The translations under genes and the position numbers were made by a program. Shown here piece by piece: positions 9,302 through 18,248 of a DNA stretch of 64,000 bases; the stretch's first letter is position 1, and every line of letters starts with the position of its first letter. The stretch lies in assembly GCA_023428695.1 (NCBI GenBank), contig JAEYWY010000013.1:1-64000 (forward strand), given 5' to 3'. This DNA comes from Bacteroidota bacterium. GTDB lineage: Bacteria > Bacteroidota > Bacteroidia > Cytophagales > Cyclobacteriaceae. The notes under the pieces were generated by a model that was not told the DNA's origin, ran no database searches, and saw only the letters and a list, made by a program, of their open reading frames with translations.

Positions 9302-9333
9302 GAAAAGCAGTCGGGAGACTGCTTTTCTGTTTT
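9302..9333 (+). terminator. Rho-independent terminator after the small lipoprotein
   Basis: A perfect 11-bp stem GAAAAGCAGTC / GACTGCTTTTC with GGGA loop is followed by a short T-rich run, 28 bases after the stop. A weaker hairpin (GGCC, TCTC loop, GGCC) with a longer T run at 9378-9396 may back it up. Confidence 0.85.
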
Positions 9334-9442
9334 CCGTCCAATAGCCACCGGGATAGGCAAACTTTTTCAGGCAGGTCGGCCTCTCGGCCTTTTTTATTAA
9401 ATTCATAGCCTGTATTATTACATACCGGCTCTGACACTTCTC

Positions 9443-12400
9443 ATGCCCGCAAAATCCTTCATATGGTGTTTCCTTCTTTCCCTGGCCGTTATCGGCGAGG
9501 TAGCCGGTCAGTCCGAGAAATATCGCTTCTCCAGAATCGATGCCAATGACGGGCTCTCCCATAATCAGGTCAAGTCGTTCTTTAAGGATCATCAGGGCTT
9601 CATGTGGATCGGAACCATTTCCGGCCTGAATCGATTCGACGGCTACAACTTAAAGGTCTTTCGCAACGACCCGCGGGATCCGCGAAGCATCATAAACGAC
9701 GACATCAATCGCATGTTTGAGGATCCCGATGGCAAGCTGTGGATTTCGACATGGAGCGGCCTCGATGTCTATGACCCTGTAACGGAGACATTTCGTTACG
9801 ACCCTTTGCCCATGATTCACCGTCTTGGATTACCCGACGGAAATCTCACCGACATCGTAAAGGACACGACTGGTAATTACTGGTTCGTGCATCAAACACT
9901 TGGTCTTTACCTTTATGACAGCGAAAAAAAGAAAACGTTTACCTTCCGAAGTATCGTCGGGGACACGGCGACAATCAGTTCTGATCGCGTCTCGAATCTT
10001 CAAATCGACCGGCAGGGAAATACCTGGCTGATACATCGCGATGGTGTGATCGAAAAACTTGATCGAAAAACACAGAAAGTCGTTTTCCGCGCCGATTTCC
10101 TGAAGAGGCAATTCAATGCGGCTGTTCAGGATTATCGGTTCATTCTCGACAACGACGGTGATCTCTGGATATACATTGCAGATACAAACCGGGGGATATT
10201 TCACTATAACCCTAAATCGGGCGAAGTCGTCCATCTGACAAAAGATTCCGCGCCGCTGCTGCTTAGCTCTGATATTGTCCGGGGCGTAGTGTCCGCTAAC
10301 AACAACGTGATTTGGGTAGCGACAGATCACGGCGGAGTGAATGTCATTCACAAAAAACGCAAGTCCGTAAATTACATTCTGCATTCGCCGGAAGATGACC
10401 GAAGCCTTGTTCAAAACAGCATCAACACGATTTACCGCGACGATACCGGGATTATCTGGTTGGGTACTTTCAAACGGGGAATAAGTTACTATCACGAAAA
10501 TATTATTCGCTTTCCTCTATTCAGACATAGCTCTGTCGATCACGCCAGTCTTCCTTTTGATGATATCAACGCATTCGCGGAAGACGAAAAAGGAAACCTC
10601 TGGATTGGCACGAACGGTGGAGGGTTGATCTACTATAATCGGGCAAACAATTCCTTCCGGCAATATCTCCATGACCCCGGAGATCCCAATAGTATCAGCA
10701 ACAATGTGATCGTCAGTCTTTGTTACGACAGGAACCGAAATCTTTGGATCGGCACTTACTTTGGAGGTCTGAATATTTTTGATGGAAGACGGTTTAAACG
10801 GCTCACGCATGATCCCAATAACCCGCAAAGTGTCTCTGATGACAGTATCTGGGAAATTTATGAGGCTTCCGACAGTGTGATTTGGGTTGGAACGCTTACG
10901 CGTGGCGTTGACCTGTTTGATTTCAATCAACGCAAAATCGGGTCCTTCCGGGTCGATACAACTGTTCCAATACACGCATCGTATGTTCCGGCATTTTGCG
11001 AAGATAGTAACGGCAACATGTGGGTCGGTACGGGTTATGGTATTGAAGTGTACGACAAAAAAACGGGTACATTCACGCATTATCTGAGCCAGCCTGACAA
11101 TCCAAACAGCCTGAGCAATAACAGTATTCTCAGTATCATTGAAGACAGCCGCGGACTGGTATGGATAGGAACACATGGTGGGTTGAATATTTTTGATCCG
11201 AAAACGAAATCGTTCCGATCCTTCACTACGAGCGATGGTCTTCCACACAACTCTGTCCTTACTATCGCTGAAGATGCCGAGGCGAATTTGTGGATGAGCA
11301 CACCTAATGGTATTTCGCACTTCGTGATTAATGCCAATGCAGAGGGATCGATCGGTGGGGTGTTCATAAACTACGATGAGTACGACGGTCTGCAGGGCAA
11401 ACAGTTTAATGAAAACGCAGGTCTGAAAACATGGAAAGGAGAACTGGTTTTCGGTGGCCCCAACGGATTTAATATCTTCCACCCGGATGATGTCGATGTG
11501 AGCCAGCAACGCGCGCCGATTATCCTGACGGATTTGCAGGTTCTCAACCGATCGGTGCAGATAGGGGCGGCGTATAACGGAAGGGTTGTACTGGATAAAT
11601 CCGTTTCGCTTACCGATGGCATCACATTAAAGCATCAGGCAAACGTATTCTCACTGGAGTTCGCGGCACTGAGTTTCTTCCATCCGGAGAAAACTTTGTA
11701 TCAATACAGGCTTGAGGGGTTTGACAGAGACTGGATTACGACGACACCTTCCCAAAGGAAAGTCACATATACCAACCTTGATCCTGGTACATACACGTTC
11801 CTGGTTCGCGCGTCCGGGCAGGAAGGTACATGGAGCGAAGATATGCTCAGGCTCAAAGTGACTGTGTTGCCACCGTTTTGGAGGACGCGTTGGGCACTGG
11901 GTGTTTATGTTTTGCTCATCCTTGGAGCATTATTCTTTACGCGCAGGTTGATCCAGCAACGTGAGCGTATGAAATTCGCGATGGAACAGGAACGACAGGA
12001 GGCGCAACGTATGCATGAACTTGATTTGATGAAGATGAAGTTCTTCACCAACGTAAGTCATGAATTCCGAACACCGCTGACGCTGATTCTCACGCCGGTC
12101 GAAAAAATTCTGCGTAAGACCGACGATCCGGCGCAGCGCAAGCAATTCGAACTCATCTACAGGAACGCCCGCCGTCTTTTGAATTTGGTGAATCAACTTC
12201 TGGATTTCCGTAAACTCGAAGTTCAGGAGATCCGGTTCAATCCTTCTGAAGGTGATATCGTGAACTTTGTTCGTGAAACAGTTTTTTCATTCTCCGATTT
12301 ATCCGAGAAAAAAGACGTACGTCTTGAATTTGAAACGAATATCGAACGCTTTGAAACGATTTTTGATCAGGACAAACTGGAAAAGATACTCTTTAACCTC

Positions 12401-13564
12401 TTGTCAAATGCGTTCAAGTTTACGCCTGAACACGGAATGATTTCCGTAAAGCTTGATATGGCTGATGGAAATATGCTTGGCATCAGCGTTCGCGACAGCG
12501 GCATTGGAATCCCACCAGATAAGGTTGAACGAATCTTCGAGCGGTTCTTCCAGCACGACCTACCGAATACCATGGTCAACCAGGGCAGCGGCATCGGTTT
12601 GTCGATAACACGTGAGTTCGTCAAAGCCCATGGTGGTACGATCACAGTTGAAAGTACACCGGGATTGGGAAGTGTGTTTACAGTGACGCTGCCGCTGCAG
12701 GAAGTCGGCAGTGTTCAGCATGTTGTCGTTCCGGAGCCCGAAAAGGAAATTGCTCCCGAGAATGTACAGCCTGATGTTCATTTAAATGGTGAAGCACGCC
12801 AACCCAGTCTGTTACTGGTCGAAGACAACGAAGATTTCAGATTCTATCTGAAAGATAACCTGCGCATGCATTACAATATCATTGAGGCGAGAGATGGCAA
12901 GGAGGGCTGGACCAAACTGTTGACATCGCTTCCGGATCTTGTTGTGAGCGATATCATGATGCCGGGCATGAATGGCCTTGAGCTGTGCCGGAAAATAAAA
13001 CATGATGTTCGCGTAAGCCATACGCCCGTAATCCTGTTGACGGCGCGTACCGCAGAAGAGCAGAAGCTTGAAGGATTTGACAGCGGCGCCGATGATTACA
13101 TTACCAAACCTTTCAATTTCGAAATTCTGCAATCGCGCATTCGAAACCTGATTCATCAGCGTGAGATCCTTCAAAAAGAACTTAGACAAAAGATTGACGT
13201 TCGCGCAAGCAGCGTCGAAATCACTTCACTCGATCAGAAGTTGATCCAAAACGCAGTGAAGATAGTAGAGGAACATATTGCAGATGCGGATTTTTCGGTG
13301 GAAGACCTGAGTCATGAGTTGGGCATGAGTCGAGTTCATCTGTATAAAAAGCTGCAGGCGTTGACAGGTAAATCGCCGCTTGAGTTTATTCGCAGCATCC
13401 GGCTACAACATGCCGCGCAGTTGCTTGAGAAGAGCCAGCTCACCGTTTCCGAAGTAGCGTACAAAGTTGGTTTCAACAATCCGAAATACTTTGCAAAATA
13501 TTTCCGCGAGGAATTCGCCGTGCTTCCTTCCGTCTATGCCGCGGGCAAAAGGCACGCGCGATAA
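9443..13564 (+). CDS. Hybrid two-component system sensor/regulator (HTCS)
   Basis: One-polypeptide signalling protein of 1373 residues that senses a periplasmic ligand, normally an oligosaccharide, and activates transcription. Order: signal peptide (1-22), many Reg_prop beta-propeller repeats (WIGT-type, about 30-690), Y_Y_Y domain (about 734-812), one membrane span (about 815-835), HisKA with phospho-acceptor His873 in NVSHEFRTPL, HATPase (N box near 986, DSGIGIP near 1018), receiver with Asp1170 in SDIMMPG, and a C-terminal AraC-type HTH (about 1280-1370). All catalytic residues are present. HTCSs normally control a nearby polysaccharide locus; the closest begins at 18249. A different target is possible because two genes intervene. 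Confidence 0.95.
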   Translation: MPAKSFIWCFLLSLAVIGEVAGQSEKYRFSRIDANDGLSHNQVKSFFKDHQGFMWIGTISGLNRFDGYNLKVFRNDPRDPRSIINDDINRMFEDPDGKLWISTWSGLDVYDPVTETFRYDPLPMIHRLGLPDGNLTDIVKDTTGNYWFVHQTLGLYLYDSEKKKTFTFRSIVGDTATISSDRVSNLQIDRQGNTWLIHRDGVIEKLDRKTQKVVFRADFLKRQFNAAVQDYRFILDNDGDLWIYIADTNRGIFHYNPKSGEVVHLTKDSAPLLLSSDIVRGVVSANNNVIWVATDHGGVNVIHKKRKSVNYILHSPEDDRSLVQNSINTIYRDDTGIIWLGTFKRGISYYHENIIRFPLFRHSSVDHASLPFDDINAFAEDEKGNLWIGTNGGGLIYYNRANNSFRQYLHDPGDPNSISNNVIVSLCYDRNRNLWIGTYFGGLNIFDGRRFKRLTHDPNNPQSVSDDSIWEIYEASDSVIWVGTLTRGVDLFDFNQRKIGSFRVDTTVPIHASYVPAFCEDSNGNMWVGTGYGIEVYDKKTGTFTHYLSQPDNPNSLSNNSILSIIEDSRGLVWIGTHGGLNIFDPKTKSFRSFTTSDGLPHNSVLTIAEDAEANLWMSTPNGISHFVINANAEGSIGGVFINYDEYDGLQGKQFNENAGLKTWKGELVFGGPNGFNIFHPDDVDVSQQRAPIILTDLQVLNRSVQIGAAYNGRVVLDKSVSLTDGITLKHQANVFSLEFAALSFFHPEKTLYQYRLEGFDRDWITTTPSQRKVTYTNLDPGTYTFLVRASGQEGTWSEDMLRLKVTVLPPFWRTRWALGVYVLLILGALFFTRRLIQQRERMKFAMEQERQEAQRMHELDLMKMKFFTNVSHEFRTPLTLILTPVEKILRKTDDPAQRKQFELIYRNARRLLNLVNQLLDFRKLEVQEIRFNPSEGDIVNFVRETVFSFSDLSEKKDVRLEFETNIERFETIFDQDKLEKILFNLLSNAFKFTPEHGMISVKLDMADGNMLGISVRDSGIGIPPDKVERIFERFFQHDLPNTMVNQGSGIGLSITREFVKAHGGTITVESTPGLGSVFTVTLPLQEVGSVQHVVVPEPEKEIAPENVQPDVHLNGEARQPSLLLVEDNEDFRFYLKDNLRMHYNIIEARDGKEGWTKLLTSLPDLVVSDIMMPGMNGLELCRKIKHDVRVSHTPVILLTARTAEEQKLEGFDSGADDYITKPFNFEILQSRIRNLIHQREILQKELRQKIDVRASSVEITSLDQKLIQNAVKIVEEHIADADFSVEDLSHELGMSRVHLYKKLQALTGKSPLEFIRSIRLQHAAQLLEKSQLTVSEVAYKVGFNNPKYFAKYFREEFAVLPSVYAAGKRHAR

Positions 13565-13568
13565 TGTC

Positions 13569-13598
13569 AAAAAAAAAGGGCCCCCGTTTTGGGAGCCC
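13569..13598 (-). terminator. Terminator between convergent genes
   Basis: An 8-bp stem with one mismatch (GGGCCCCC / GGGAGCCC). On the minus strand it is followed by nine T, so it best serves the lipoprotein gene ending at 13620. It may also stop the HTCS transcript. Confidence 0.8.
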
Positions 13599-13619
13599 AT
13601 CCTTAACCTTTGCCGACAA

Positions 13620-14600
13620 CTATTGATAGAATAATTCCTGCATGTTAGTCCAGTCGAGTTTGTAGTACACGCCGTTTTCTTCGACTTCCAGTTTAGAGTC
13701 ACACATACCATTGCCCCAGAAAATCGTGAAAGAACCTTCCTGTCCGTCTTGTTTGTAGCGGACGAATTCCCGGCCGGAGACGTATATCGGTACATGATGC
13801 CATGTTGCGCTGCTCACAGAAGGATACATAGAGAACCATGGACTGCAATCGTAACGCATCTTAAGTGGTTCGAGGACTACGCTGTGAAAGTAGTTGTCGC
13901 CTGAACGCAAGGTACCCGAACTTTCTTCAATGGTGGAAGTCTTGTGCGTGTAGCTGATGCGTGTTGATCCCGTATAGGTGCGAGCTTCTCCGTTGAATAC
14001 GCTTTCGCCTTCATGATTCGTTGTACAGCTGCCCCAGAACACATCCCCTGATTTGTTGCGTGAAGTCGTTCCCGTCGTGGACCCCTCCCAGTTTGAAAGC
14101 CATTCAACATCATCGGTGCCGTTAAAATAACTTCCGCCATAGTTGTCGGACAGGTAGGAAAATTTGAAAGACTCGGTAACAATTGGTCCGGCCTCATTGA
14201 GATCCGAAGACTCCGTGTATGCATATTTGCCGTGCATGAAGTACTTATAGGTATCGAATCCTTCTTCACAGCCATCGCCGTAATTGACCTCCGTTGTTAC
14301 GCTGCCGTCGGGGTTTGCCGATGTGTTCGTCGTCGCACAGGTTGCCCAGGGTAAAGACGCGACTGAATCCTGCACGCGGCGGGTGGATCTGTCAATAGGA
14401 GAAAAGAGTCGTCTTAATGCACCGTTGAAGGGAACACCTGGTACGGGCATGCCAAACGTTCCGGGTGTCGAAATCATCTGAAGGTATTCGCGGGCCGGTT
14501 TGCTGAGATTGGTCGGATCGGGAGTCAGAGAATTGTCTTCCTGGCATGAAATCCCGGCGAGAATTATAGAAAAAAGGATGAGCCGTTTGAATGGTCGCAT
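13620..14600 (-). CDS. Lipoprotein of unknown function
   Basis: 326 residues. The N terminus has a typical lipoprotein signal with lipobox AGISC (Cys19), followed by a flexible Ser/Thr/Pro-rich stretch. The mature part is rich in Tyr, Thr, Gly and Trp, suggesting a beta-sandwich or beta-barrel surface protein, and has several Cys. I recognise no family. It is convergent with the HTCS and divergent from the permease at 14804, so it forms its own unit. Confidence 0.8.
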   Translation of the reverse strand: MRPFKRLILFSIILAGISCQEDNSLTPDPTNLSKPAREYLQMISTPGTFGMPVPGVPFNGALRRLFSPIDRSTRRVQDSVASLPWATCATTNTSANPDGSVTTEVNYGDGCEEGFDTYKYFMHGKYAYTESSDLNEAGPIVTESFKFSYLSDNYGGSYFNGTDDVEWLSNWEGSTTGTTSRNKSGDVFWGSCTTNHEGESVFNGEARTYTGSTRISYTHKTSTIEESSGTLRSGDNYFHSVVLEPLKMRYDCSPWFSMYPSVSSATWHHVPIYVSGREFVRYKQDGQEGSFTIFWGNGMCDSKLEVEENGVYYKLDWTNMQELFYQ

Positions 14601-14803
14601 AGGCGGCAGGTGAGTTGGTAGGTATTAGACAACCGGGTACGCAGGAAGGTTGGAAATATTGTCTCCAAATGAGTAACCCGGGCAGGGGTATATTTTGGAA
14701 AAAGCTGCATTTTCAGTTACCGTTCAAATCACAAAAATGAAATGTAAAACAAAATTCCGGCGCGGACGTAATTCGACTCCCGCTCCCAATACATATCTGA
14801 CGT

Positions 14804-17239
14804 ATGCTGAAAAATTTCATCAAAACCGCGCTCCGGAACGTACTCAAGTATAAGGTGTACGCCGGAATAAATTTCGCCGGACTGACAGCAGGTCTTGCCC
14901 TGGCCTTGCTAATCTTCACGTATGTCCGGCATGAGCTGACTTACGATAACTTCCACGAGCATAAAGACCGGTTGTACCGTCTGTCTTACACGGCGCCCAA
15001 TGGATTGCAGCTGGCGACGAGCCCGCCGCCAATAGCTCCGAATATGAAAGACTTCTTCCCTGAAGTCGAGGATGCCGCGCGGCTTTTCGGCCGGAATATG
15101 AGTATTTCCGTTCCGGGCAAAGACGAAATCTTTGAAGAGAACAACGTATTCTTCGCCGATTCGGCGCTCGCGTCCATGTTTACATTCGACTACGTCAAGG
15201 GTAATCCGAAGAAAGCTTTGCGCGACCCGTTCACGGTGGTAATCACGGAGGAAATGGCGACGAAGTATTTCGGCGATCAGGATCCGATAGGAGAGTCGCT
15301 GATGTTTGGCGGTAAACACTTGTTTAAAGTCGTCGGCGTTGTCAGGGAGTTTCCGGAGAACTCGCACATTCAATTCAACATGCTGGTTCCATATCACAAT
15401 ATGTTTGATATGGAAAATGAACCGGGGGCGACTGTGCTGAGGAAAAATCTTGCAATCAATTATATCATCAGTCACTCATATACCTACGTGTTGTTGAAAC
15501 CCGGTGCCGATCCGCAAGCGGTTGATCGCAATATGGAAGCGTTTCTTAAAAAGTACGCGAATCCGCAGTTTCTCGTGGGTCAGATATTTACGCTTATGCC
15601 CGTTCCGGACATACATCTTAAGAGTACGTTGCTTGCAGAGCCATCGTCAGTCAATAACATGACGAACCTGTATATCTTTGTTGGTGTTGGGATTCTTACA
15701 TTGTTGATCGCGTGCGTCAACTACATTAATCTGAGTACGGCGCAATCATTTTCACGGCTTAAAGAAATTGGTATCCGCAAGATTCTGGGGTCACAGAAGT
15801 ACCAGCTCATTGTGCAGTTCATTGCGGAAAGTTTTATTTTCTGTCTTGTCGCGATTTTGTTTGCATACCTTATTTTCTATTATACGCTGCCGGTTCTTAA
15901 TCAGCTTTTAAACAAACAACTTGTGTTCTCGGAAGCTGTGGATCTCGTGCTTATTGCGGCATCGGTGATACTGCTTTTACTTGTTACGGCTTTTGCGGGT
16001 GGTTATCCCGCCTATTTCGTATCGCGGTTTGAATCCGTGAATGTGTTGAAAGGTGCAGGCATTACACAGACCGGTAGCAGGACGTTTCGCAATGCATTGG
16101 TGGTCTTTCAACTCACCATTGCGTGTATGTTGTTAAGTGGGGCGCTACTGATCGTTAAACAACTCCGCTATCTTGAAACGCGCCCCCTCGGATTTCAAAA
16201 AGATCTGATTGTCAACGTTCCGTTATTCAGCAACAACCTGAACGGAATTTTCCGTCAAAGCGATTCTACGTTTCGCAGCAAACTTGAAGTGTTTAGAAAC
16301 GAGATTGAATCGCAGACCGGAGTGATGGGAACAACCCTGTCATCGGGAGCACCTGGTCTGGGAGCGGTGTATCGCGGAACAGTTCCCGAAGGATTCACCG
16401 ATGAGGATGTTATGTTTATTGCAAACCTTTCAGTCGATTTTGACTTTGTGAAGACGTACGACATTGAACTCGTCGCCGGACGCGCATTCGATGAAAGTTT
16501 TGGTACCGATGTTCGCGAGGCGTTTCTCGTTAATGAAACCGCAGTTCGTGAGTTTCATTGGGACACACCGGAAGCTGCCCTTGGTAAGACCATCAATCGC
16601 GAAGGTAAACTGGGTAAAGTTGTCGGGGTAGTTCGCGATTTCAATTTTGCATCGCTGACAACAGCTATCTCAGCCCTGGTGATGGAGGTCGGACCAAATC
16701 AGTACAATACGCTTTCCGTGAGATTTGAAAACCGTGAGATCACCGAAACGTTGTCGGCAATCGAGGCGTCCTGGAACCGCACTTTTTCTGAAAAGGCATT
16801 TCAGTATACATTTCTGGATGAACAACTTAACTCCCAGTATCAGAATTTTCAAAACTTCGGCATGATGGTGCAGGTGTTCACGGGCATCGCGATTCTGATT
16901 TCATGCCTTGGTGTATATGGCCTTGTGTTGTTCGTCGTTCAGCGGAAGGTGAAGGAAATCGGCGTGCGGAAAGTGCTTGGCGCGAATATCGGCAGTATCC
17001 TGAAATTAATTTGTCTTGATTTCGTGTGGCTTGTTGTGATCGGATTTGTGATTGCCATTCCGATTTCATGGTACTTCCTCAATGGCTGGCTCGAGAATTT
17101 CACGTATCGCACAACGATTGATCCGCTGAGTTATGTGATCAGTTTTGTGCTCGTAATGCTTATCGTCGCGCTTACGATAAGTTACAACGCAGTCCGCGCG
17201 TCGGTGGCGAATCCGGTGGATTCGTTGCGCAGTGAATAA
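14804..17239 (+). CDS. MacB/FtsX-type ABC transporter permease
   Basis: Inner-membrane permease of the MacB_PCD + FtsX class, 811 residues. One N-terminal span (about 20-42) precedes a periplasmic domain; the first FtsX three-helix block is at about 285-410. A second pair follows, with a span near 425-445, a periplasmic domain, and a last FtsX block at about 685-800. The segments LSTAQSFSRLKEIGIRKILG and KEIGVRKVLGA are the two coupling regions. No ATPase gene is adjacent, which is common for these large Bacteroidota permeases. Substrate unknown; the family exports peptides, drugs or lipoproteins, or transmits mechanical force. The name does not imply cell-division FtsX. Confidence 0.9.
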   Translation: MLKNFIKTALRNVLKYKVYAGINFAGLTAGLALALLIFTYVRHELTYDNFHEHKDRLYRLSYTAPNGLQLATSPPPIAPNMKDFFPEVEDAARLFGRNMSISVPGKDEIFEENNVFFADSALASMFTFDYVKGNPKKALRDPFTVVITEEMATKYFGDQDPIGESLMFGGKHLFKVVGVVREFPENSHIQFNMLVPYHNMFDMENEPGATVLRKNLAINYIISHSYTYVLLKPGADPQAVDRNMEAFLKKYANPQFLVGQIFTLMPVPDIHLKSTLLAEPSSVNNMTNLYIFVGVGILTLLIACVNYINLSTAQSFSRLKEIGIRKILGSQKYQLIVQFIAESFIFCLVAILFAYLIFYYTLPVLNQLLNKQLVFSEAVDLVLIAASVILLLLVTAFAGGYPAYFVSRFESVNVLKGAGITQTGSRTFRNALVVFQLTIACMLLSGALLIVKQLRYLETRPLGFQKDLIVNVPLFSNNLNGIFRQSDSTFRSKLEVFRNEIESQTGVMGTTLSSGAPGLGAVYRGTVPEGFTDEDVMFIANLSVDFDFVKTYDIELVAGRAFDESFGTDVREAFLVNETAVREFHWDTPEAALGKTINREGKLGKVVGVVRDFNFASLTTAISALVMEVGPNQYNTLSVRFENREITETLSAIEASWNRTFSEKAFQYTFLDEQLNSQYQNFQNFGMMVQVFTGIAILISCLGVYGLVLFVVQRKVKEIGVRKVLGANIGSILKLICLDFVWLVVIGFVIAIPISWYFLNGWLENFTYRTTIDPLSYVISFVLVMLIVALTISYNAVRASVANPVDSLRSE

Positions 17240-17356
17240 TGGCAAGATAGCAGCTTGCTACTGGTACTGGCTTGTTCGGTCTTAAATTCGAATGACATCT
17301 CATTATCTGCGATTCGCAACGACGTTTTCGTCATTTAATAGCGCGCGCATTGTGAC

Positions 17357-17439
17357 GCCCCTACAGGGCTGGCGGTGCGCGGGATTCTTAACCGTGGGAC
17401 GAGCCCCGCGGTTGAAGGGTGACACCCGCCAAAGGCGGG
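17357..17439. repeat. REP-like cluster of three GC-rich hairpins
   Basis: Three adjacent palindromes: GCCC/GGGC (17357-17369), ACCGTGGG/CCCGCGGT (17391-17412, one G-U pair) and CCCGCC/GGCGGG (17425-17439). The area is GC-rich against an AT-rich flank. Such elements are often repeated across genomes, but copy number cannot be judged from this window. Confidence 0.55.
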
Positions 17440-17620
17440 CTAATGCAGATTCGCATGGTATCTATGGCGAAAGCAACAAGATGACCCAAGGAATTCTGGT
17501 GCCGCACCACTAGTTAGAAATATTAGAAATTATGAATCAATTATGAATTATCATAAATGAGAAATTAAACCCTCCTTCAGCGTCGACCACGAATTACTTT
17601 GTCAAACCAATTTTCGAACG

Positions 17621-17706
17621 AACTTGAAACCTGAAACCTTCGAACCTGAAACCTGCCTGCCCGCCAGAGCGTTTCGCGGCGGCGGGTAACTTCCAACCTG
17701 AAACTG
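17621..17706. repeat. AACCTGAAAC direct repeats around an inverted repeat
   Basis: Four to five copies or near copies of AACCTGAAACC occur at 17621-17654 and 17694-17706. Between them CCCGCC (17660-17665) and GGCGGG (17681-17686) form an inverted repeat with the same core as the third hairpin at 17425. This looks like non-coding repeat debris. Confidence 0.5.
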
Positions 17707-17824
17707 TTTCCGAAGCTCCAGCCCCTCCGTTACACACCTGCAAAATCCGGTTTACGACGCGACAGGCAACAAATCGTACCCCATTTCTGAACGATTGAAT
17801 AACCTGCAATTTTTAATGCGCAGG

Positions 17825-17832
17825 TACTTTTG
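17825..17832 (+). promoter_or_regulatory. Bacteroidota -7 box for the micro-gene
   Basis: TACTTTTG matches TAnnTTTG exactly and ends 13 bases before the ATG at 17846, implying a leader of about 7 bases. No clear TTTG -33 box is seen at the expected distance. Confidence 0.5.
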
Positions 17833-17845
17833 CACATCTATCGCG

Positions 17846-17944
17846 ATGGAAAAACTAAAACGCAAAACCAGAATGATGCTCGCTATTGAAGTTGCCATTT
17901 ACCTGGTTATCGCGATCTCCGTAGCTCTCCTTATCATACTTTAG
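17846..17944 (+). CDS. 32-residue single-span membrane micro-protein
   Basis: Short open frame, ATG to TAG, of 32 codons. The N terminus MEKLKRKTR is strongly basic and the rest is one continuous hydrophobic helix of about 22 residues (from Met10), ending LLIIL. Positive-inside rules put the N terminus in the cytoplasm. It follows a canonical -7 box and no SD. No family is recognised. Length, topology and promoter argue for a real micro-protein, though frames this short can arise by chance. Confidence 0.5.
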   Translation: MEKLKRKTRMMLAIEVAIYLVIAISVALLIIL

Positions 17945-18100
17945 GTCTTCTTATGTTCATAAGGACGTCTCCACGATGTTGATTTTCAGTGGAGTACATT
18001 TCACATGCTCTCATCCTATGGAGCACCCTGTGATTTTCAGGTTTTTCCGAAAAAGACCGCCAGGGGCCGCCAGATTCTGGTGAGGAAATCCTGACTTAAC

Positions 18101-18187
18101 AATTTGACCCCCATCCGGAAACAAATTGCTACCCTCTGTTAACGGTCGGACACCCTATCCTGAACATTTTGGTACCCTCGGTTGAAC
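18101..18187 (+). promoter_or_regulatory. Four contiguous 21-22 bp direct repeats upstream of the PUL
   Basis: Units lie at 18101-18122, 18123-18143, 18144-18165 and 18166-18187, end to end. Each has a central ACCC (ACCCC/ACCCT) about 8 bases in and ends in AAC. Units 2 and 4 are closest (TACCCTC, then GTT and AAC). The period of 22, 21, 22 bases is two helical turns, placing every unit on one DNA face, as expected for a tandem AraC-type HTH site. They end 61 bases before the GH31 ATG. The HTCS at 9443 is the obvious candidate binder (inference). Confidence 0.55.
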
Positions 18188-18205
18188 ACACAACACATAA
18201 ATTTA

Positions 18206-18245
18206 TGCAACCGTTTTCGAAGAAAATCAATCGCTTTCGGTTGCA
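18206..18245 (+). promoter_or_regulatory. Hairpin abutting the GH31 start codon
   Basis: TGCAACCG (18206-18213) pairs perfectly with CGGTTGCA (18238-18245), and the interior contains TTTTC/GAAAA. The structure ends three bases before ATG 18249 and could shield the start or stabilise the operon mRNA. Confidence 0.45.
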
Positions 18246-18248
18246 CCT

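Larger units (their letters stand above)
17240..18248. other. 1-kb mostly non-coding gap before the PUL
   Basis: Contents in order: a three-hairpin palindromic element (17357-17439), an AT-rich stretch (about 17515-17570), AACCTGAAACC-type direct repeats with an inverted repeat (17621-17706), the micro-gene at 17846-17944 with its promoter box, a palindrome CTTATG-TT-CATAAG (17950-17963) just after it, two copies of TGATTTTCAG (near 17980 and 18032), the 22-bp tandem repeats (18101-18187) and a leader hairpin (18206-18245). An open frame at 17292-17513 runs straight through the hairpins and is not credible. Confidence 0.7.

Noticed and set aside
9830..10495. 221-codon minus-strand open frame
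   Set aside because: Same reason: antisense to the HTCS sensor domain, with low-complexity, unlike-protein composition.
10517..11509. 330-codon open frame on the minus strand
   Set aside because: It lies wholly opposite the HTCS beta-propeller repeats, has no signal, domain or promoter, and its composition is what an antisense of repeated coding sequence gives.
14804..17239. Cell-division FtsX
   Set aside because: Twice the usual length, with two FtsX blocks and MacB-type periplasmic domains, and no ftsE beside it.
17292..17513. 73-codon open frame in the gap before the PUL
   Set aside because: It reads straight through three palindromes and has no plausible protein composition.
18101..18187. 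Possible CRISPR array
   Set aside because: The repeats are contiguous without spacers, imperfect, and there are no cas genes.
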